Assembly (NCBI GenBank): GCA_018896595.1
Contig: JAHIME010000021.1
Span: forward strand, 1-32,874
From: Patescibacteria group bacterium
GTDB lineage: Bacteria > Patescibacteriota > Patescibacteriia > Patescibacteriales > VMTK01
Reading direction: 5' to 3'
DNA: 32,874 nt
The notes below the pieces were generated by a model. It did no database searches. It was not told the DNA's origin and saw nothing but the letters and a program-made list of their open reading frames with translations. Position numbers and translations under genes: made by a program. The number at the start of each line of letters is the position of its first letter. Positions within the stretch are counted from its first letter, which is position 1. Shown piece by piece: positions 7,763-16,687 of the stretch.

Positions 7763-7975
7763 AAAATTAAAAAAGCAATTCCCGCCCAAAAATTCAAAGG
7801 CACGGCGGGCAAAAAAGGAAAGGGGTTGTCACAAGATCGGCTCTCAAAAATGGCGGATATTGCTCATCCGACCATTATTAAGATTGAATCCGGCGCTATT
7901 CAAAGTCCGACCGTTGAAACGGCGCAAAAGATTGCCCGTGCGCTAGGAGTTAGCATTGATGATTTAATGAAATAA
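7763..7975 (+). pseudogene. XRE-family HTH regulator, 5' end degraded
   Basis: In the frame ending at TAA 7973-7975 the protein reads GLSQDRLSKMADIAHPTII, then KIESGAIQSPTVETAQKIARAL and GVSIDDLMK, a well-conserved XRE/Cro-type helix-turn-helix. The N-terminal helix is disturbed: residues KFKGTAGKKGKG replace an expected KFKKARRAKKG, which is visible in the neighbouring frame (KARRAKKERG), so compensating indels have occurred. No ATG lies upstream of 7850; the frame begins after a stop at 7751-7753 next to a palindrome. It could still be read from TTG 7826 with GGAAAGGGG before it. It may be a former controller of the restriction locus or an antitoxin. Confidence 0.55.
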
Positions 7976-7994
7976 GAAATAAGGATTTAATTAA

Positions 7995-8010
7995 TAAAAT
8001 AAGGAGGGGT
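7995..8010 (+). promoter_or_regulatory. Strong Shine-Dalgarno site of radC
   Basis: AAGGAGGGGT lies directly before the ATG at 8011. Most genes in the window have no comparable site, so this one supports the radC start. Confidence 0.6.
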
Positions 8011-8658
8011 ATGAAAATTAAAAATTTACCGAGGCATGAGAGGCCTAGGGAAAAGTTAATTGAAAAAGGCGCGACTGCGCTAAAAGATAAAGAACTTTTA
8101 GCAATTTTACTGGGTACGGGCAGGGCTGGAAAAAATGTTATTGAAGTGGCGGCTGAAATCTTAGTAAAACATAAAATGAAAAAACTGCTCGCTTTGCCTT
8201 ATTCTGAGATGGCTAGAATAAAAGGCATTGGTCCGGCCAAGGCGACGTCGCTTTTAGCTGCTTTTGAATTAACTAAACGGGCGCTTGAGGTAGAAGATAA
8301 TAATTTGCCGACCATAAATAATGCCAAAGATGCAGTTGCTCAACTCCAAGAATTGCGAACAGCTAAAAAAGAACATTTTGTAGCGTTATATTTAAACGCG
8401 CGCAATCAGTTAATTCATAAAGAAACTATTTCCATCGGTATTTTAAACGCAAGCTTAGTCCATCCGCGTGAAGTTTTTAAACCGGCGATAGAACATTTGG
8501 CGGCGAGCGTAATTTTAGCGCATAATCATCCGGGCGGGGAAACTGAGCCGAGCCGAGCAGATGAAAAAATCACCGAGAGATTAAGAGAGGCGGGAAAATT
8601 ATTAGGGGTAGATGTAAAAGATCATATAATCATTACCAATAATGCATTTACAAATTAA
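8011..8658 (+). CDS. radC: RadC family JAB/MPN metalloprotease-fold protein
   Basis: A 215-residue protein. An N-terminal helix-hairpin-helix region (ARIKGIGPAKATSLLAA, about 68-84) precedes the JAMM metal-binding site: HPREVFKPA, then AHNHPGGETEPSRAD with His171, His173 and Asp184. This is the RadC signature. The C-terminus is slightly short: after DHIIIT (residues 204-209) it ends NNAFTN instead of the usual ...G..YFSF..E.G. RadC proteins are often found in mobile or defence contexts, and here it directly precedes hsdM (16-base gap). A role in DNA repair has been proposed for the family but is not established. Confidence 0.9.
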   Translation: MKIKNLPRHERPREKLIEKGATALKDKELLAILLGTGRAGKNVIEVAAEILVKHKMKKLLALPYSEMARIKGIGPAKATSLLAAFELTKRALEVEDNNLPTINNAKDAVAQLQELRTAKKEHFVALYLNARNQLIHKETISIGILNASLVHPREVFKPAIEHLAASVILAHNHPGGETEPSRADEKITERLREAGKLLGVDVKDHIIITNNAFTN

Positions 8659-8674
8659 AAAATTATAAATAAAT

Positions 8675-10126
8675 ATGTTTGAACAATTATTTAAAAATAT
8701 TGACAATATTCTTCATACGGATTCCGGCTGTGGAACCGAGCTTGATTATGTTGAGCAAACTTCCTGGATTTTATTTTTAAAGTATCTTGACGATTTAGAA
8801 GAGACTAAAAAAACCGAAGCGGCGTTAGCCGGAAAGAAATATAAATATATTTTAGCTCCGGAGTATCATTGGAATACTTGGGCTTGCCCGAAGAATGGTG
8901 ATGGTAAATTAGATCATAATAAAGCATTAGACGGCGATGATTTAAAAGATTTTATAAACAACAAATTTTTTCCTTATCTAAAAAAATTTAGAGCCGAAGA
9001 GCCGAATACCATTGAATATAAAATCGGGGAAATTTTTTCCGAATTAAAAAATAAAATTTCCAGCGGTTATAAAATGAGGGAAATTTTAAATATTGTTGAC
9101 GGCATGCATTTTCGGCTTTATGAAGAGAAGCACGAGCTTTCGCATCTTTACGAGGCTAAAATTAAGAATATGGGCAACGCTGGGCGAAACGGCGGCGAAT
9201 ATTATACGCCCCGACCGCTCATTAAAACTATTATTAAAGTAGTCGCGCCAAAAATCGGCGACACGATTTATGACGGTGCTTGCGGCAGCGCGGGATTTTT
9301 AGTTGAAGCTTATAAATATCTTACGGAAAATCAAGCCAAGCTTTCTTCAAGTCAGATGGCAACTTTGCAAAATAAAACTTTTTTCGGCAAAGAAATAAAG
9401 TCTCTCGCCTATATTATCGGCATTATGAATATGATCCTGCATGGCATTGAAACGCCGAATATACGGCATATGAATACGCTAGCGGATAATATCAATGATA
9501 TTCAGGAAAAAGATCGTTATAGCATAATTTTAGCTAATCCGCCCTTCGGCGCAGGTATCGGCCGAGAAATTCAGCAAAATTTTCCGATTAAAACCGGCGA
9601 GACGGCTTTTTTATTTCTCCAGCATTTTATTAAAATTTTAAAAGCCGGAGGCAAGGCCGGTATCGTTATTAAAAATACTTTTCTTTCCAATACCGATAAT
9701 GCTTCAGTCAGTTTACGCAAACTGCTTTTAGAAAATTGCAATCTGCATACGGTTTTAGATTTGCCGGGCGGTGTTTTCGCCGGCGCCGGTGTGAAAACCG
9801 TAGTTTTATTTTTTGAGAAGGGTATGCCGACTAAAAAAGTTTGGTTTTATCAGCTAAATTTAAACCGCAATCTTGGTAAGGGAAATCCTCTGAACGAAGC
9901 TGATTTAGCGGAATTTTTAAAATTACAAAAAACCAAAGCCAATAGCGAGAATTCATGGAGCGTGGATGTAACGAAAATTGATCAGACGACCTTTGATTTA
10001 TCGGTAAAAAATCCGAGTAAGGGCGGGGAAGTGGCATTAAGGGAGCCGGGGAAGATTTTAGAGGAGATGGGGAGATTAGATAAGGAGAGAGGAAAAATTT
10101 TGAATAATATTAAACGATTTTTATAA
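8675..10126 (+). CDS. hsdM: Type I restriction-modification methyltransferase subunit HsdM
   Basis: A 483-residue N6-adenine methyltransferase. The N-terminal helical domain (TDSGCGTELDYVEQTSWILF) is typical of HsdM; EYYTPRPLIKTII precedes the AdoMet site DGACGSAGF (from Asp200), and the catalytic motif IV is NPPF at 288-291. It would form the M2S methylase with HsdS (12379) and the full nuclease with HsdR (16688). Codon use resembles the host genes, whereas the next genes are more AT-rich. The C-terminus ends in a charged helical tail. Confidence 0.95.
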   Translation: MFEQLFKNIDNILHTDSGCGTELDYVEQTSWILFLKYLDDLEETKKTEAALAGKKYKYILAPEYHWNTWACPKNGDGKLDHNKALDGDDLKDFINNKFFPYLKKFRAEEPNTIEYKIGEIFSELKNKISSGYKMREILNIVDGMHFRLYEEKHELSHLYEAKIKNMGNAGRNGGEYYTPRPLIKTIIKVVAPKIGDTIYDGACGSAGFLVEAYKYLTENQAKLSSSQMATLQNKTFFGKEIKSLAYIIGIMNMILHGIETPNIRHMNTLADNINDIQEKDRYSIILANPPFGAGIGREIQQNFPIKTGETAFLFLQHFIKILKAGGKAGIVIKNTFLSNTDNASVSLRKLLLENCNLHTVLDLPGGVFAGAGVKTVVLFFEKGMPTKKVWFYQLNLNRNLGKGNPLNEADLAEFLKLQKTKANSENSWSVDVTKIDQTTFDLSVKNPSKGGEVALREPGKILEEMGRLDKERGKILNNIKRFL

Positions 10127-10140
10127 TTATCAAAACATTT

Positions 10141-11556
10141 ATGAAAAAAGATCTCAATAAATATTCAAAGTGGGAAAAAAGAAGCATAAAAATTATCGAC
10201 TTGTATCTTGATCCAGAAAATATTCGGCTAGATATAGAAAATAAATCACAGGATGTAATTATCACGGATTTGTTTGTGAATGAAAATGCGCTACAAGTTT
10301 TAGAAAGTATAATAGAAAATGGATTTTTCCCAGATGAATTACCGATAGTGATATGTGAGAGTAAAAAATATACGGTCATAGAGGGAAATCGTCGGGTGGC
10401 TTCTTTAAAAGTAATGCTGAATCCAAGCTTGGCTGGAAAATATGAAAATAGGGTCAAAAAATTATTAGAACAGGTAAAGCCTCTTGAAAATATCGATGTT
10501 GTTATTGCGCCTGATCGTAGTTCTGTTGATAGACTACTAGCCAATAAGCATACTAAGGTTACTCGGAAGCCATGGAAGCCATTACGTCAAGCTTATTTTT
10601 ATCATGCTCAAATAGAAAAAGGGAAAAATATAGAAGATTTAAAAAAAGAATACCCCAATGTTGATATTGTGAAATTTATTAAAATGTGGGAGATGCACAA
10701 AATAGCCAAGTCTATAACTTATGGTTCAGATGTAACGACCGAAAAAGTACATAATCAAAGGAATTTCCCGGTATCAACAATAGAAAGACTTTATGATGAT
10801 AAGAATTTTCGAGATTTTGTAGGATTTCAATTTAATCAAAATGGCTTAATCGAAGTAAATTCAGATCAGACTGAATTTAAAAATATTTTTAAACAAGTAG
10901 TTAGTGATGCCGTGGATAAAGTTATTGATACCAGAACCTTAGGTAACGAAAGTAAGAGAAAAGAATATTTTGAAAATTTTAAAAAGCCAAAAGATGGCAA
11001 AAGAAAAACGACATCTAGTAATTTTAAGACCGTGAGCCTGAAGTCTTTGTCAAGTGTTAAAAATAAGCTTGATACCAAGGGCATTAATTTTCAGTTGGCA
11101 ACATATCCAGCAGTAAAAAGAATGTATATAGAATTAGCTACGATTAATATTGATGACGGCAAGGGTTTTCCAAACGCAACGCATGATTTGTTGAGAAGTT
11201 TTTTGGAGTGCTCGCTTAAAGCTTTTTTTTGGGAACATAAAATTACAATAAATAAAAAAGGTAATTTTGCATATTTGAATGATGTATTAAAAACTTTTGA
11301 AGAAGATCCAGATGTTAAAAAAATAGCTGGCGATAGATATGTTGCGTTGAAGGGTTTAGTAGGTAGAATTCGTCAGAAAGAGGGGCCGGGAAATATGAGA
11401 GAGTATACTGCAAATTTTATGAATCAAGTTAATCATAGCCATCTTATTTTTAGTCAAAAAAAAGATGTTAACGATGGGTGGGAAATTTTAAAGCCACTTT
11501 TTGCATTTATTTTAGAAACTATACCAAATGAAAATAAAAATAAAACCACAACGTAA
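10141..11556 (+). CDS. ParB/Srx-fold domain protein inserted in the type I R-M locus
   Basis: A 471-residue protein. The N-terminal part has the ParB/sulfiredoxin fold signature: IIDLYLDPENIRLD, LPIVICESKKYTVI, then EGNRRVASLK at 81-90, a variant of the GERRxxA motif used for NTP binding. The middle is basic (residues about 270-300), and the C-terminal third looks alpha-helical (HDLLRSFLECSLKAFFWEHK ... MNQVNHSHLIFSQ ... WEILKPLFAFIL), a domain I cannot name. It follows hsdM by 14 bases and overlaps the Dam gene by 29. Proteins with this fold can be nucleases or NTPases; it may act as the restriction or regulatory partner of the adenine methylase. That role is inference. Confidence 0.7.
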   Translation: MKKDLNKYSKWEKRSIKIIDLYLDPENIRLDIENKSQDVIITDLFVNENALQVLESIIENGFFPDELPIVICESKKYTVIEGNRRVASLKVMLNPSLAGKYENRVKKLLEQVKPLENIDVVIAPDRSSVDRLLANKHTKVTRKPWKPLRQAYFYHAQIEKGKNIEDLKKEYPNVDIVKFIKMWEMHKIAKSITYGSDVTTEKVHNQRNFPVSTIERLYDDKNFRDFVGFQFNQNGLIEVNSDQTEFKNIFKQVVSDAVDKVIDTRTLGNESKRKEYFENFKKPKDGKRKTTSSNFKTVSLKSLSSVKNKLDTKGINFQLATYPAVKRMYIELATINIDDGKGFPNATHDLLRSFLECSLKAFFWEHKITINKKGNFAYLNDVLKTFEEDPDVKKIAGDRYVALKGLVGRIRQKEGPGNMREYTANFMNQVNHSHLIFSQKKDVNDGWEILKPLFAFILETIPNENKNKTTT

Positions 11557-12376
11557 ATATCATTTTTCTCCCCTTAGATATCCCGGAGGTAAAACATCAT
11601 TATTACCATTCTTTGATGATATTTTGAAAAAAAATTGTTTATACAAGGGTATCTTTATTGAGCCTTATGCGGGAGGTGCTGGATCAGCATTATCCTTGTT
11701 GCTATTAGAAAAAGTAGAAAATATTGTCATAAATGATTTTGATCCAGCTATTTATGCTTTTTGGAAATCTTTAATATTTCATTCTGATAAATTTATTTCA
11801 AAAATAAAAAGGATAGAAATAAATGTAGAGGAATGGAGAGAGCAGAAAAAAATTTATAGTAACAAAAAATCATCCGAATTTAAGTTGGGGTTTGCTACCT
11901 TTTTTCTGAATAGAACAAATCAATCGGGAATCATCGAAGGGGGTCCAATCGGAGGAGTGAGTCAAGAAGGGAAATGGAAGATAGATGCCCGATTTAATAA
12001 AGATAAACTAATTGAAAAAATAAAAAAAATATCATTATATAAAGATAGAATCACGGTATTGAATATGGACGGCATAAAACTAGCCTCAAAATATGCAAAA
12101 AAGAAAAATGTATTAATTTATCTTGACCCGCCATATTATATGAAGGGTAGCTTGTTATATCTTAATCATTATAATGAAAAAAATCATTTAGAATTGGCAA
12201 ATTTTCTTAATAAAAATAAAAATTTAAACTGGATATTAACATATGATAATGTTAAGCAAATCAAACAATTATATACCAAAAGAAGATCAAAAAAATTCTC
12301 AATAAATTATTCGGCTAATAAAAATATAAAAGGTTTGGAGATTATGATTTTTTCAGATAAGATAAAAATTTGTTAA
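11528..12376 (+). CDS. D12-class (Dam-like) DNA adenine N6-methyltransferase
   Basis: A 282-residue MTase. SPLRYPGGKTSLLPF (from residue 14) is the D12-class N-terminal motif, FIEPYAGGAGSAL (43-55) is the AdoMet-binding motif I and DPPYY at 200-204 is the catalytic motif IV. It starts inside the end of the ParB-like gene (29-base overlap), suggesting translational coupling, and ends 2 bases before hsdS. A solitary D12 enzyme inside a type I operon is unusual: the type I system already has HsdM. The recognition site is probably short (GATC-like enzymes belong here) but cannot be predicted. Its codon use is very AT-rich. Confidence 0.9.
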   Translation: MKIKIKPQRKYHFSPLRYPGGKTSLLPFFDDILKKNCLYKGIFIEPYAGGAGSALSLLLLEKVENIVINDFDPAIYAFWKSLIFHSDKFISKIKRIEINVEEWREQKKIYSNKKSSEFKLGFATFFLNRTNQSGIIEGGPIGGVSQEGKWKIDARFNKDKLIEKIKKISLYKDRITVLNMDGIKLASKYAKKKNVLIYLDPPYYMKGSLLYLNHYNEKNHLELANFLNKNKNLNWILTYDNVKQIKQLYTKRRSKKFSINYSANKNIKGLEIMIFSDKIKIC

Positions 12377-12378
12377 TT

Positions 12379-13593
12379 ATGGTAAAAAAAATTCAACAAA
12401 AAACTAACTGGCAAACGAAAAAACTTGGTGAGGTTTGTGATATTGGTGCTGGAAATTCTGCGCCACAGAAGAAAGAGTTTTTTGTTGGTGGAATTTATCC
12501 ATTTTTTAGGACTTCTGATGTGGGTAAAATTCATATTGGAAATATATTAGAATCATCTGATTATCTTAACGAAAAAGGGATTAAAGGTTTAAAATTATTT
12601 AATAAAGGAATAATCCTTTTACCTAAAAGTGGTGCCTCAACTTTTTTAAATCATAGAGTTGTTTTGGGAACTGATGGATATGTTTCCAGTCACTTAGCCA
12701 CAATAAAAACGGATGAGGAAATTTTAAATAATAGTTTTTTATTTTATTTTTTGCAAGGAATTAAGGCTCAAGATTTGATTCAAGATCATAAATATCCATC
12801 CTTAAATTTGCCAGTTATAGGAGAAATCGAAATTTATTATCCCGAATCTCTTTCAGAACAACACCGCATTGTGAAAATTTTGGATGAGGTTTTTGCAGAT
12901 GTCGCAAAGGCGAAAGAAAACGCTGAAAAAAATCTACAAAATGCCAAAGATCTTTTTGAATCGTATTCGCAGGATGTTTTTGCAAAATCAGGGAAAGGTT
13001 GGAAAGAGAAAAAACTGGGGGATATTTTAGAGATTGAAAGAGGAGGGTCGCCAAGGCCAATACAAAAATATTTAACGAATGATGCTAATGGTATTAATTG
13101 GATAAAAATTGGTGATACTAAAAATATTGATAAATATATTTTAAAAACTAGGCAAAAAATAAAACCTGAGGGTTTAAAAAAAACAAGATTAGTAAACTCA
13201 GGTGATTTTATTCTTTCAAATTCGATGAGTTTTGGTAGACCATACATAATGAAAATAACGGGAGCGATTCACGATGGGTGGTTAGTTTTAAGAGAAAAAA
13301 ATATTAACGTAATAGATAAAGATTATTTATACAATATTTTAGGTTCACCCTATGTATTTGGTCAATTTGATAAACTTGCAGCAGGGTCAACGGTAAGAAA
13401 TTTAAATATAAGCTTGGTTTCTAGTGTAAAAATACCTCTGCCTTTAGTTGTTGAACAAAAATCCATCGTAAAAAAACTCGATGTTCTTTACGCCGAAACT
13501 AAAAAGCTAGAAGTAATTTATAAACAAAAATTAGCTGATTTGGAAGAGCTGAAGAAGGCAGTTTTAAAGAAGGCGTTTAGTGGAAAATTATAA
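12379..13593 (+). CDS. hsdS: Type I restriction-modification specificity subunit HsdS
   Basis: A 404-residue protein from ATG 12379 (a TTG three codons upstream is less likely). It has two half-repeats, each a target recognition domain followed by a coiled coil: TNWQTKKLGEVCDIGAG ... EQHRIVKILDEVFADVAKAK, then KGWKEKKLGDILEIERGG ... EQKSIVKKLDVLYAETKKLE. The C-terminus (LEELKKAVLKKAFSGKL) is typical of HsdS. The two recognition domains differ, so a bipartite asymmetric target is expected. It is separated from hsdM by the ParB-like and Dam genes, where the usual order is adjacent M and S. Confidence 0.95.
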   Translation: MVKKIQQKTNWQTKKLGEVCDIGAGNSAPQKKEFFVGGIYPFFRTSDVGKIHIGNILESSDYLNEKGIKGLKLFNKGIILLPKSGASTFLNHRVVLGTDGYVSSHLATIKTDEEILNNSFLFYFLQGIKAQDLIQDHKYPSLNLPVIGEIEIYYPESLSEQHRIVKILDEVFADVAKAKENAEKNLQNAKDLFESYSQDVFAKSGKGWKEKKLGDILEIERGGSPRPIQKYLTNDANGINWIKIGDTKNIDKYILKTRQKIKPEGLKKTRLVNSGDFILSNSMSFGRPYIMKITGAIHDGWLVLREKNINVIDKDYLYNILGSPYVFGQFDKLAAGSTVRNLNISLVSSVKIPLPLVVEQKSIVKKLDVLYAETKKLEVIYKQKLADLEELKKAVLKKAFSGKL

Positions 13594-13600
13594 AATAATT

Positions 13601-14392
13601 ATGTCAAATTCAAATTTTCCAGTTTATACCGAATCAAAGCACAAGGGAAATATTGGCGAGGCTATCGCCCAATATTTTTTATCTAAATTTTCTTTAGTTC
13701 ATAAAATAGATGGGAGTAATGATTTAGGCAATGATTTTATATGTGAGTTAATAAAAGATCAAGCGCCCACGAACCTTTTATTTTATATACAAGTTAAGTT
13801 TACAAAAAATAAACCAGTAACCAGTAATTCTACAAAAGAGTATTGGAAATACTCGCCTATACCGGTATTTATTATTTGGATTAAGGTAAACGATTTGCCA
13901 CTTCCTTCAGATCCGGAAGAATTAAGCAACAGAATCAAATATATCAGAATGACTCCGATGTTACATGATCAGTTGAGGCATGGAAGAGAAAAATATAAAC
14001 CTTATAACGAAATTGAATTTAAGAGAGATTTAATAGTTGATTATGTAAGAACTCAATACGTAAAAGGATTTACGCCGATTGTTGAACCTCGAGATTATTT
14101 GACGATTGATGATAAAAATTTAGCAGGGATCGGAAGATATGCTCTTTATATTAAGGATGTCATACCGGAGTATAGAGGCCAAATTATGAAACGCGCATGG
14201 GTTCAGAATTTTGTGGTAGCCGAACTATTATTTCGAGAAGGAGGCACGGAAAATTATGGAAAAGCGTTACAATCAATTAATTTATCATTATCTTTAATAT
14301 CAGGGGAAGACCGAGAGGAATTATTTGGTTATTACCAAAAAATGATTGATTTAAAGAATAATATACAAAATCAATTGAATAAAAAAGTTTAG
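13601..14392 (+). CDS. DUF4365-like protein with PD-(D/E)XK nuclease features
   Basis: A 263-residue protein from ATG 13601; an upstream GTG at 13580 would overlap hsdS and is less likely. The N-terminal 70 residues have the layout of DUF4365-type restriction-endonuclease folds: KGNIGEAIAQYFLSKF (Glu20), then DLGNDFICEL (Asp45) and FYIQVKFTKN (Gln64-Val-Lys66). The later part is helical, with IMKRAWVQNFVVAELLFREGG and a tetratricopeptide-like YGKALQSINLSLSLI. It lies 7 bases after hsdS, so it is probably cotranscribed. It may be an accessory nuclease of the locus; no direct evidence gives its target. Confidence 0.65.
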   Translation: MSNSNFPVYTESKHKGNIGEAIAQYFLSKFSLVHKIDGSNDLGNDFICELIKDQAPTNLLFYIQVKFTKNKPVTSNSTKEYWKYSPIPVFIIWIKVNDLPLPSDPEELSNRIKYIRMTPMLHDQLRHGREKYKPYNEIEFKRDLIVDYVRTQYVKGFTPIVEPRDYLTIDDKNLAGIGRYALYIKDVIPEYRGQIMKRAWVQNFVVAELLFREGGTENYGKALQSINLSLSLISGEDREELFGYYQKMIDLKNNIQNQLNKKV

Positions 14393-14410
14393 AGATGAGT
14401 TATTAAAATT

Positions 14411-14965
14411 ATGGGCGAAAATAATAAAAAAATAAATAATTTGATTAAATTAAATAAAGCTTGGCTTGTATTTTGGCACGCTCACGCACAAAAAGAAAAA
14501 GAGTTTCTTAAACAAAATGGGATTAATAGAAAATATTTAAATATTTTGAGCGCGAGAAAAGAATTTAATTATATTATTGAGTATGCAGAGAATATTTATC
14601 AATTATTTATGATGTCTTTTTCCGAAAAAGCAGATTTGGCCCATTATAATAAAGGCAATAAAAATAAGGCACATTGTTTCGGAGGGACAGTCCCCGTATT
14701 TAATCATTATCATTCAGATATTTATAGAGATTTAATCAAATCTATAGAATCCAATGGAATTAAAAGCAAGCAGACTGATATGCGCAGTGAGAGATTCAAA
14801 AATTATCCTGAATATGTAATTGTCGGCCACAATCCTTCGGTAGAAGTATTTAAAGTATTTGATCTTACTGTGTATAACGACGAAGACGGAAATGAGAGGA
14901 TGGAGTGGAATTCTTTGTCAGTTAATGGTGAATTAAGAAGAGAAAGTTGTAAAAATGGTTGGTAA
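14411..14965 (+). CDS. Hypothetical protein in the defence island
   Basis: A 184-residue soluble protein that I do not recognise. It has a basic N-terminus, HAHAQKEKEFL near residue 24, a central helical region (EFNYIIEYAENIYQLFMMSF), a Cys/His-containing stretch KAHCFGGTVPVFNHYHSD and an acidic segment (YNDEDGNERMEWNSLSV). No signal peptide or membrane span is visible. It starts 18 bases after the DUF4365-like gene and its AT-rich codon use matches the preceding genes, so it appears to belong to the same module. It is followed by a 293-base non-coding stretch. Confidence 0.65.
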   Translation: MGENNKKINNLIKLNKAWLVFWHAHAQKEKEFLKQNGINRKYLNILSARKEFNYIIEYAENIYQLFMMSFSEKADLAHYNKGNKNKAHCFGGTVPVFNHYHSDIYRDLIKSIESNGIKSKQTDMRSERFKNYPEYVIVGHNPSVEVFKVFDLTVYNDEDGNERMEWNSLSVNGELRRESCKNGW

Positions 14966-15196
14966 ATTATAAGGAAATTGATTCTAGGTCAATCTTTGGA
15001 TGACAAGAAAATGGGAAATTATAAAAAATGGAATGCCGTTCTCTCTCCTACCTGACAAGTATATAGAAAAGTTTTTGATGGGGAGCAGTAATAAGTATAA
15101 AATAGGTATAATTTAGGTATAGTTATGCCTATCGCGAGGAAAGTAATACAACAGAATGACTTATAATTTACTTATTATTAGGTAATAAAACGATGT

Positions 15197-15225
15197 TTGA
15201 CAACACCTGTAAGGTATAATATACT
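15197..15225 (+). promoter_or_regulatory. Consensus promoter of the AAA ATPase gene
   Basis: TTGACA (15197-15202) and TATACT (15220-15225) are separated by exactly 17 bp; a second possible -10, TATAAT, is at 15215-15220. This is the best sigma70-type promoter in the window. The rest of the gap (14966-15196) holds AT-rich sequence with a duplicated AGGTATA near 15107-15121 and no gene that I can support. Confidence 0.75.
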
Positions 15226-15244
15226 ACAAACATATAGTTGTAGT
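15223..15244. promoter_or_regulatory. Operator-like inverted repeat at the ATPase transcription start
   Basis: ACTACAA (15223-15229) and TTGTAGT (15238-15244) are perfect inverted arms 8 bases apart. The pair overlaps the -10 box and the expected start point (about 15232), where a bound repressor would block the promoter. No intact repressor gene is obvious nearby; the XRE remnant at 7763 is one candidate. Confidence 0.5.
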
Positions 15245-15258
15245 GTAGTTTAATATAT

Positions 15259-16683
15259 ATGAATCAAGATTTAATACAATATCTGCAGAAACAAATTCTA
15301 ACCACCGACGATCGGTTAAAGCATTTTACGCATGGTCCGAATGGGGAAAAACACCCCCAGCGATTTTTGTATGTGAAGTTACAAAAATATATAAGTGATT
15401 TTTTGAATAAAAAATCATCAAACAGAATGGTGGTTATCCCCGGACTTAGAGGTGTTGGTAAAACGACTCTTATGGCTCAAGTTTGCTCGGAGTTTAAAAA
15501 GAAGGACTCCCAAGTTCTTTTTTTATCAGTTGAGGATTTAAGAAATTATTTTGATGTCGGCATAAACGAGATCATGTCGGCTTACGAAAAAATAATTGGT
15601 GAAAATTTAGAAAGTGTTAAAAAGCCGATACTGATATTTTTTGACGAAGTCCAAACTGATCCTAAGTGGGCGATTATGCTAAAATCTTTGTTTGAGAGAA
15701 CCAACAATGTTTTTTTCTGTTCAACGGGATCTTCGGCCATTGTTTTACAGTCAACGCCTAATATTGCCCGCCGAGCCATATTTGAACCAATGACTCCAAT
15801 GTGTTTTGGCGAGTATCAAATGATTAAAAATAAAATTTATCCGACGCCGGGATTAAAAAACAAAATCAGGCAAGCGATTTATTTCTCGGAAACGGCTGAA
15901 GATGTTTATAATAATCTTTCCGTTCTGGAAGGCCAAATTAATGGATATTGGTCGAAAATAGACAGAAATGACATTAAAAAATATTTATCATACGGAACAT
16001 TTCCCTTTGCCCTTGTAATGCCGGATGAAATTTCTATATACAATAATATTTCCTTACTGCTTGATAAAATTATTAAACAAGATATGCCAATTTTAGGTAG
16101 CTTTGATCAAGATACGCTCGGAGCGGTAAAAAGGATAATATTCGCGATAGCTGAAAATGATGTGACAAGCTTAAGCACCTTGGCGGATAAATTTAATATT
16201 AATCGTTTGACGATTGCTAATATTTTTGATGTTTTGGAAAAAGCTGAACTTTTGGTTAAGATTCCGCCACACGGATCAAATATGACAATTGCTAACAAGC
16301 CTAATAAATATTTGTTTATGAGTCCGGCGATTAGAATGTCATTTTTTTATTTTACCGGCAATGAAAATACTTATTTAACCAGACAAGGTAAACTATTGGA
16401 AGATTCTATAGGCGCTCATCTTTATAGAGAATTTATTTTAAGGAGTGATGGTATTATTCGTTATGATAGTGCTCAAGGAGGAGCGGATTTTATTTTGCAA
16501 ATAGGAAATACTAAAAAAATTGTTGTAGAGGTTGGTCTTGGCAGTAAAGATAAAAAACAAGTCATAAATACTATGCGTAAGATTAAATCTGACTATGGTG
16601 TTATTTTTTCTAACTCCGAACGAAAATTTGATAAAGAGACTAATATAGTTTCAATTCCACTTGATTATTATTTTTTGATGTAA
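15259..16683 (+). CDS. AAA ATPase (AAA_14/DUF4143-like)
   Basis: A 474-residue ATPase. Walker A is GLRGVGKT at 62-69, Walker B is ILIFFDEVQ with Asp129-Glu130, and STGSSAIVL follows as sensor region. A winged-helix-like part (SLSTLADKFNINRLTIANIF, then DVLEKAELL) and a C-terminal domain with GADFILQIGNTKKIVVEVGL, reminiscent of the PD-(D/E)XK-like end of DUF4143 proteins, complete the usual architecture. It is separated from the upstream genes by its own promoter and followed by hsdR after 4 bases, so both are probably one transcript. Its link to restriction is by position only; families of this type are mostly of unknown function. Confidence 0.85.
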   Translation: MNQDLIQYLQKQILTTDDRLKHFTHGPNGEKHPQRFLYVKLQKYISDFLNKKSSNRMVVIPGLRGVGKTTLMAQVCSEFKKKDSQVLFLSVEDLRNYFDVGINEIMSAYEKIIGENLESVKKPILIFFDEVQTDPKWAIMLKSLFERTNNVFFCSTGSSAIVLQSTPNIARRAIFEPMTPMCFGEYQMIKNKIYPTPGLKNKIRQAIYFSETAEDVYNNLSVLEGQINGYWSKIDRNDIKKYLSYGTFPFALVMPDEISIYNNISLLLDKIIKQDMPILGSFDQDTLGAVKRIIFAIAENDVTSLSTLADKFNINRLTIANIFDVLEKAELLVKIPPHGSNMTIANKPNKYLFMSPAIRMSFFYFTGNENTYLTRQGKLLEDSIGAHLYREFILRSDGIIRYDSAQGGADFILQIGNTKKIVVEVGLGSKDKKQVINTMRKIKSDYGVIFSNSERKFDKETNIVSIPLDYYFLM

Positions 16684-16687
16684 TTCT

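Noticed and set aside
14966..15196. Possible short ORFs (13-19 codons) in the gap before the AAA ATPase
   Set aside because: Too short, no ribosome-binding site and no recognisable residues.
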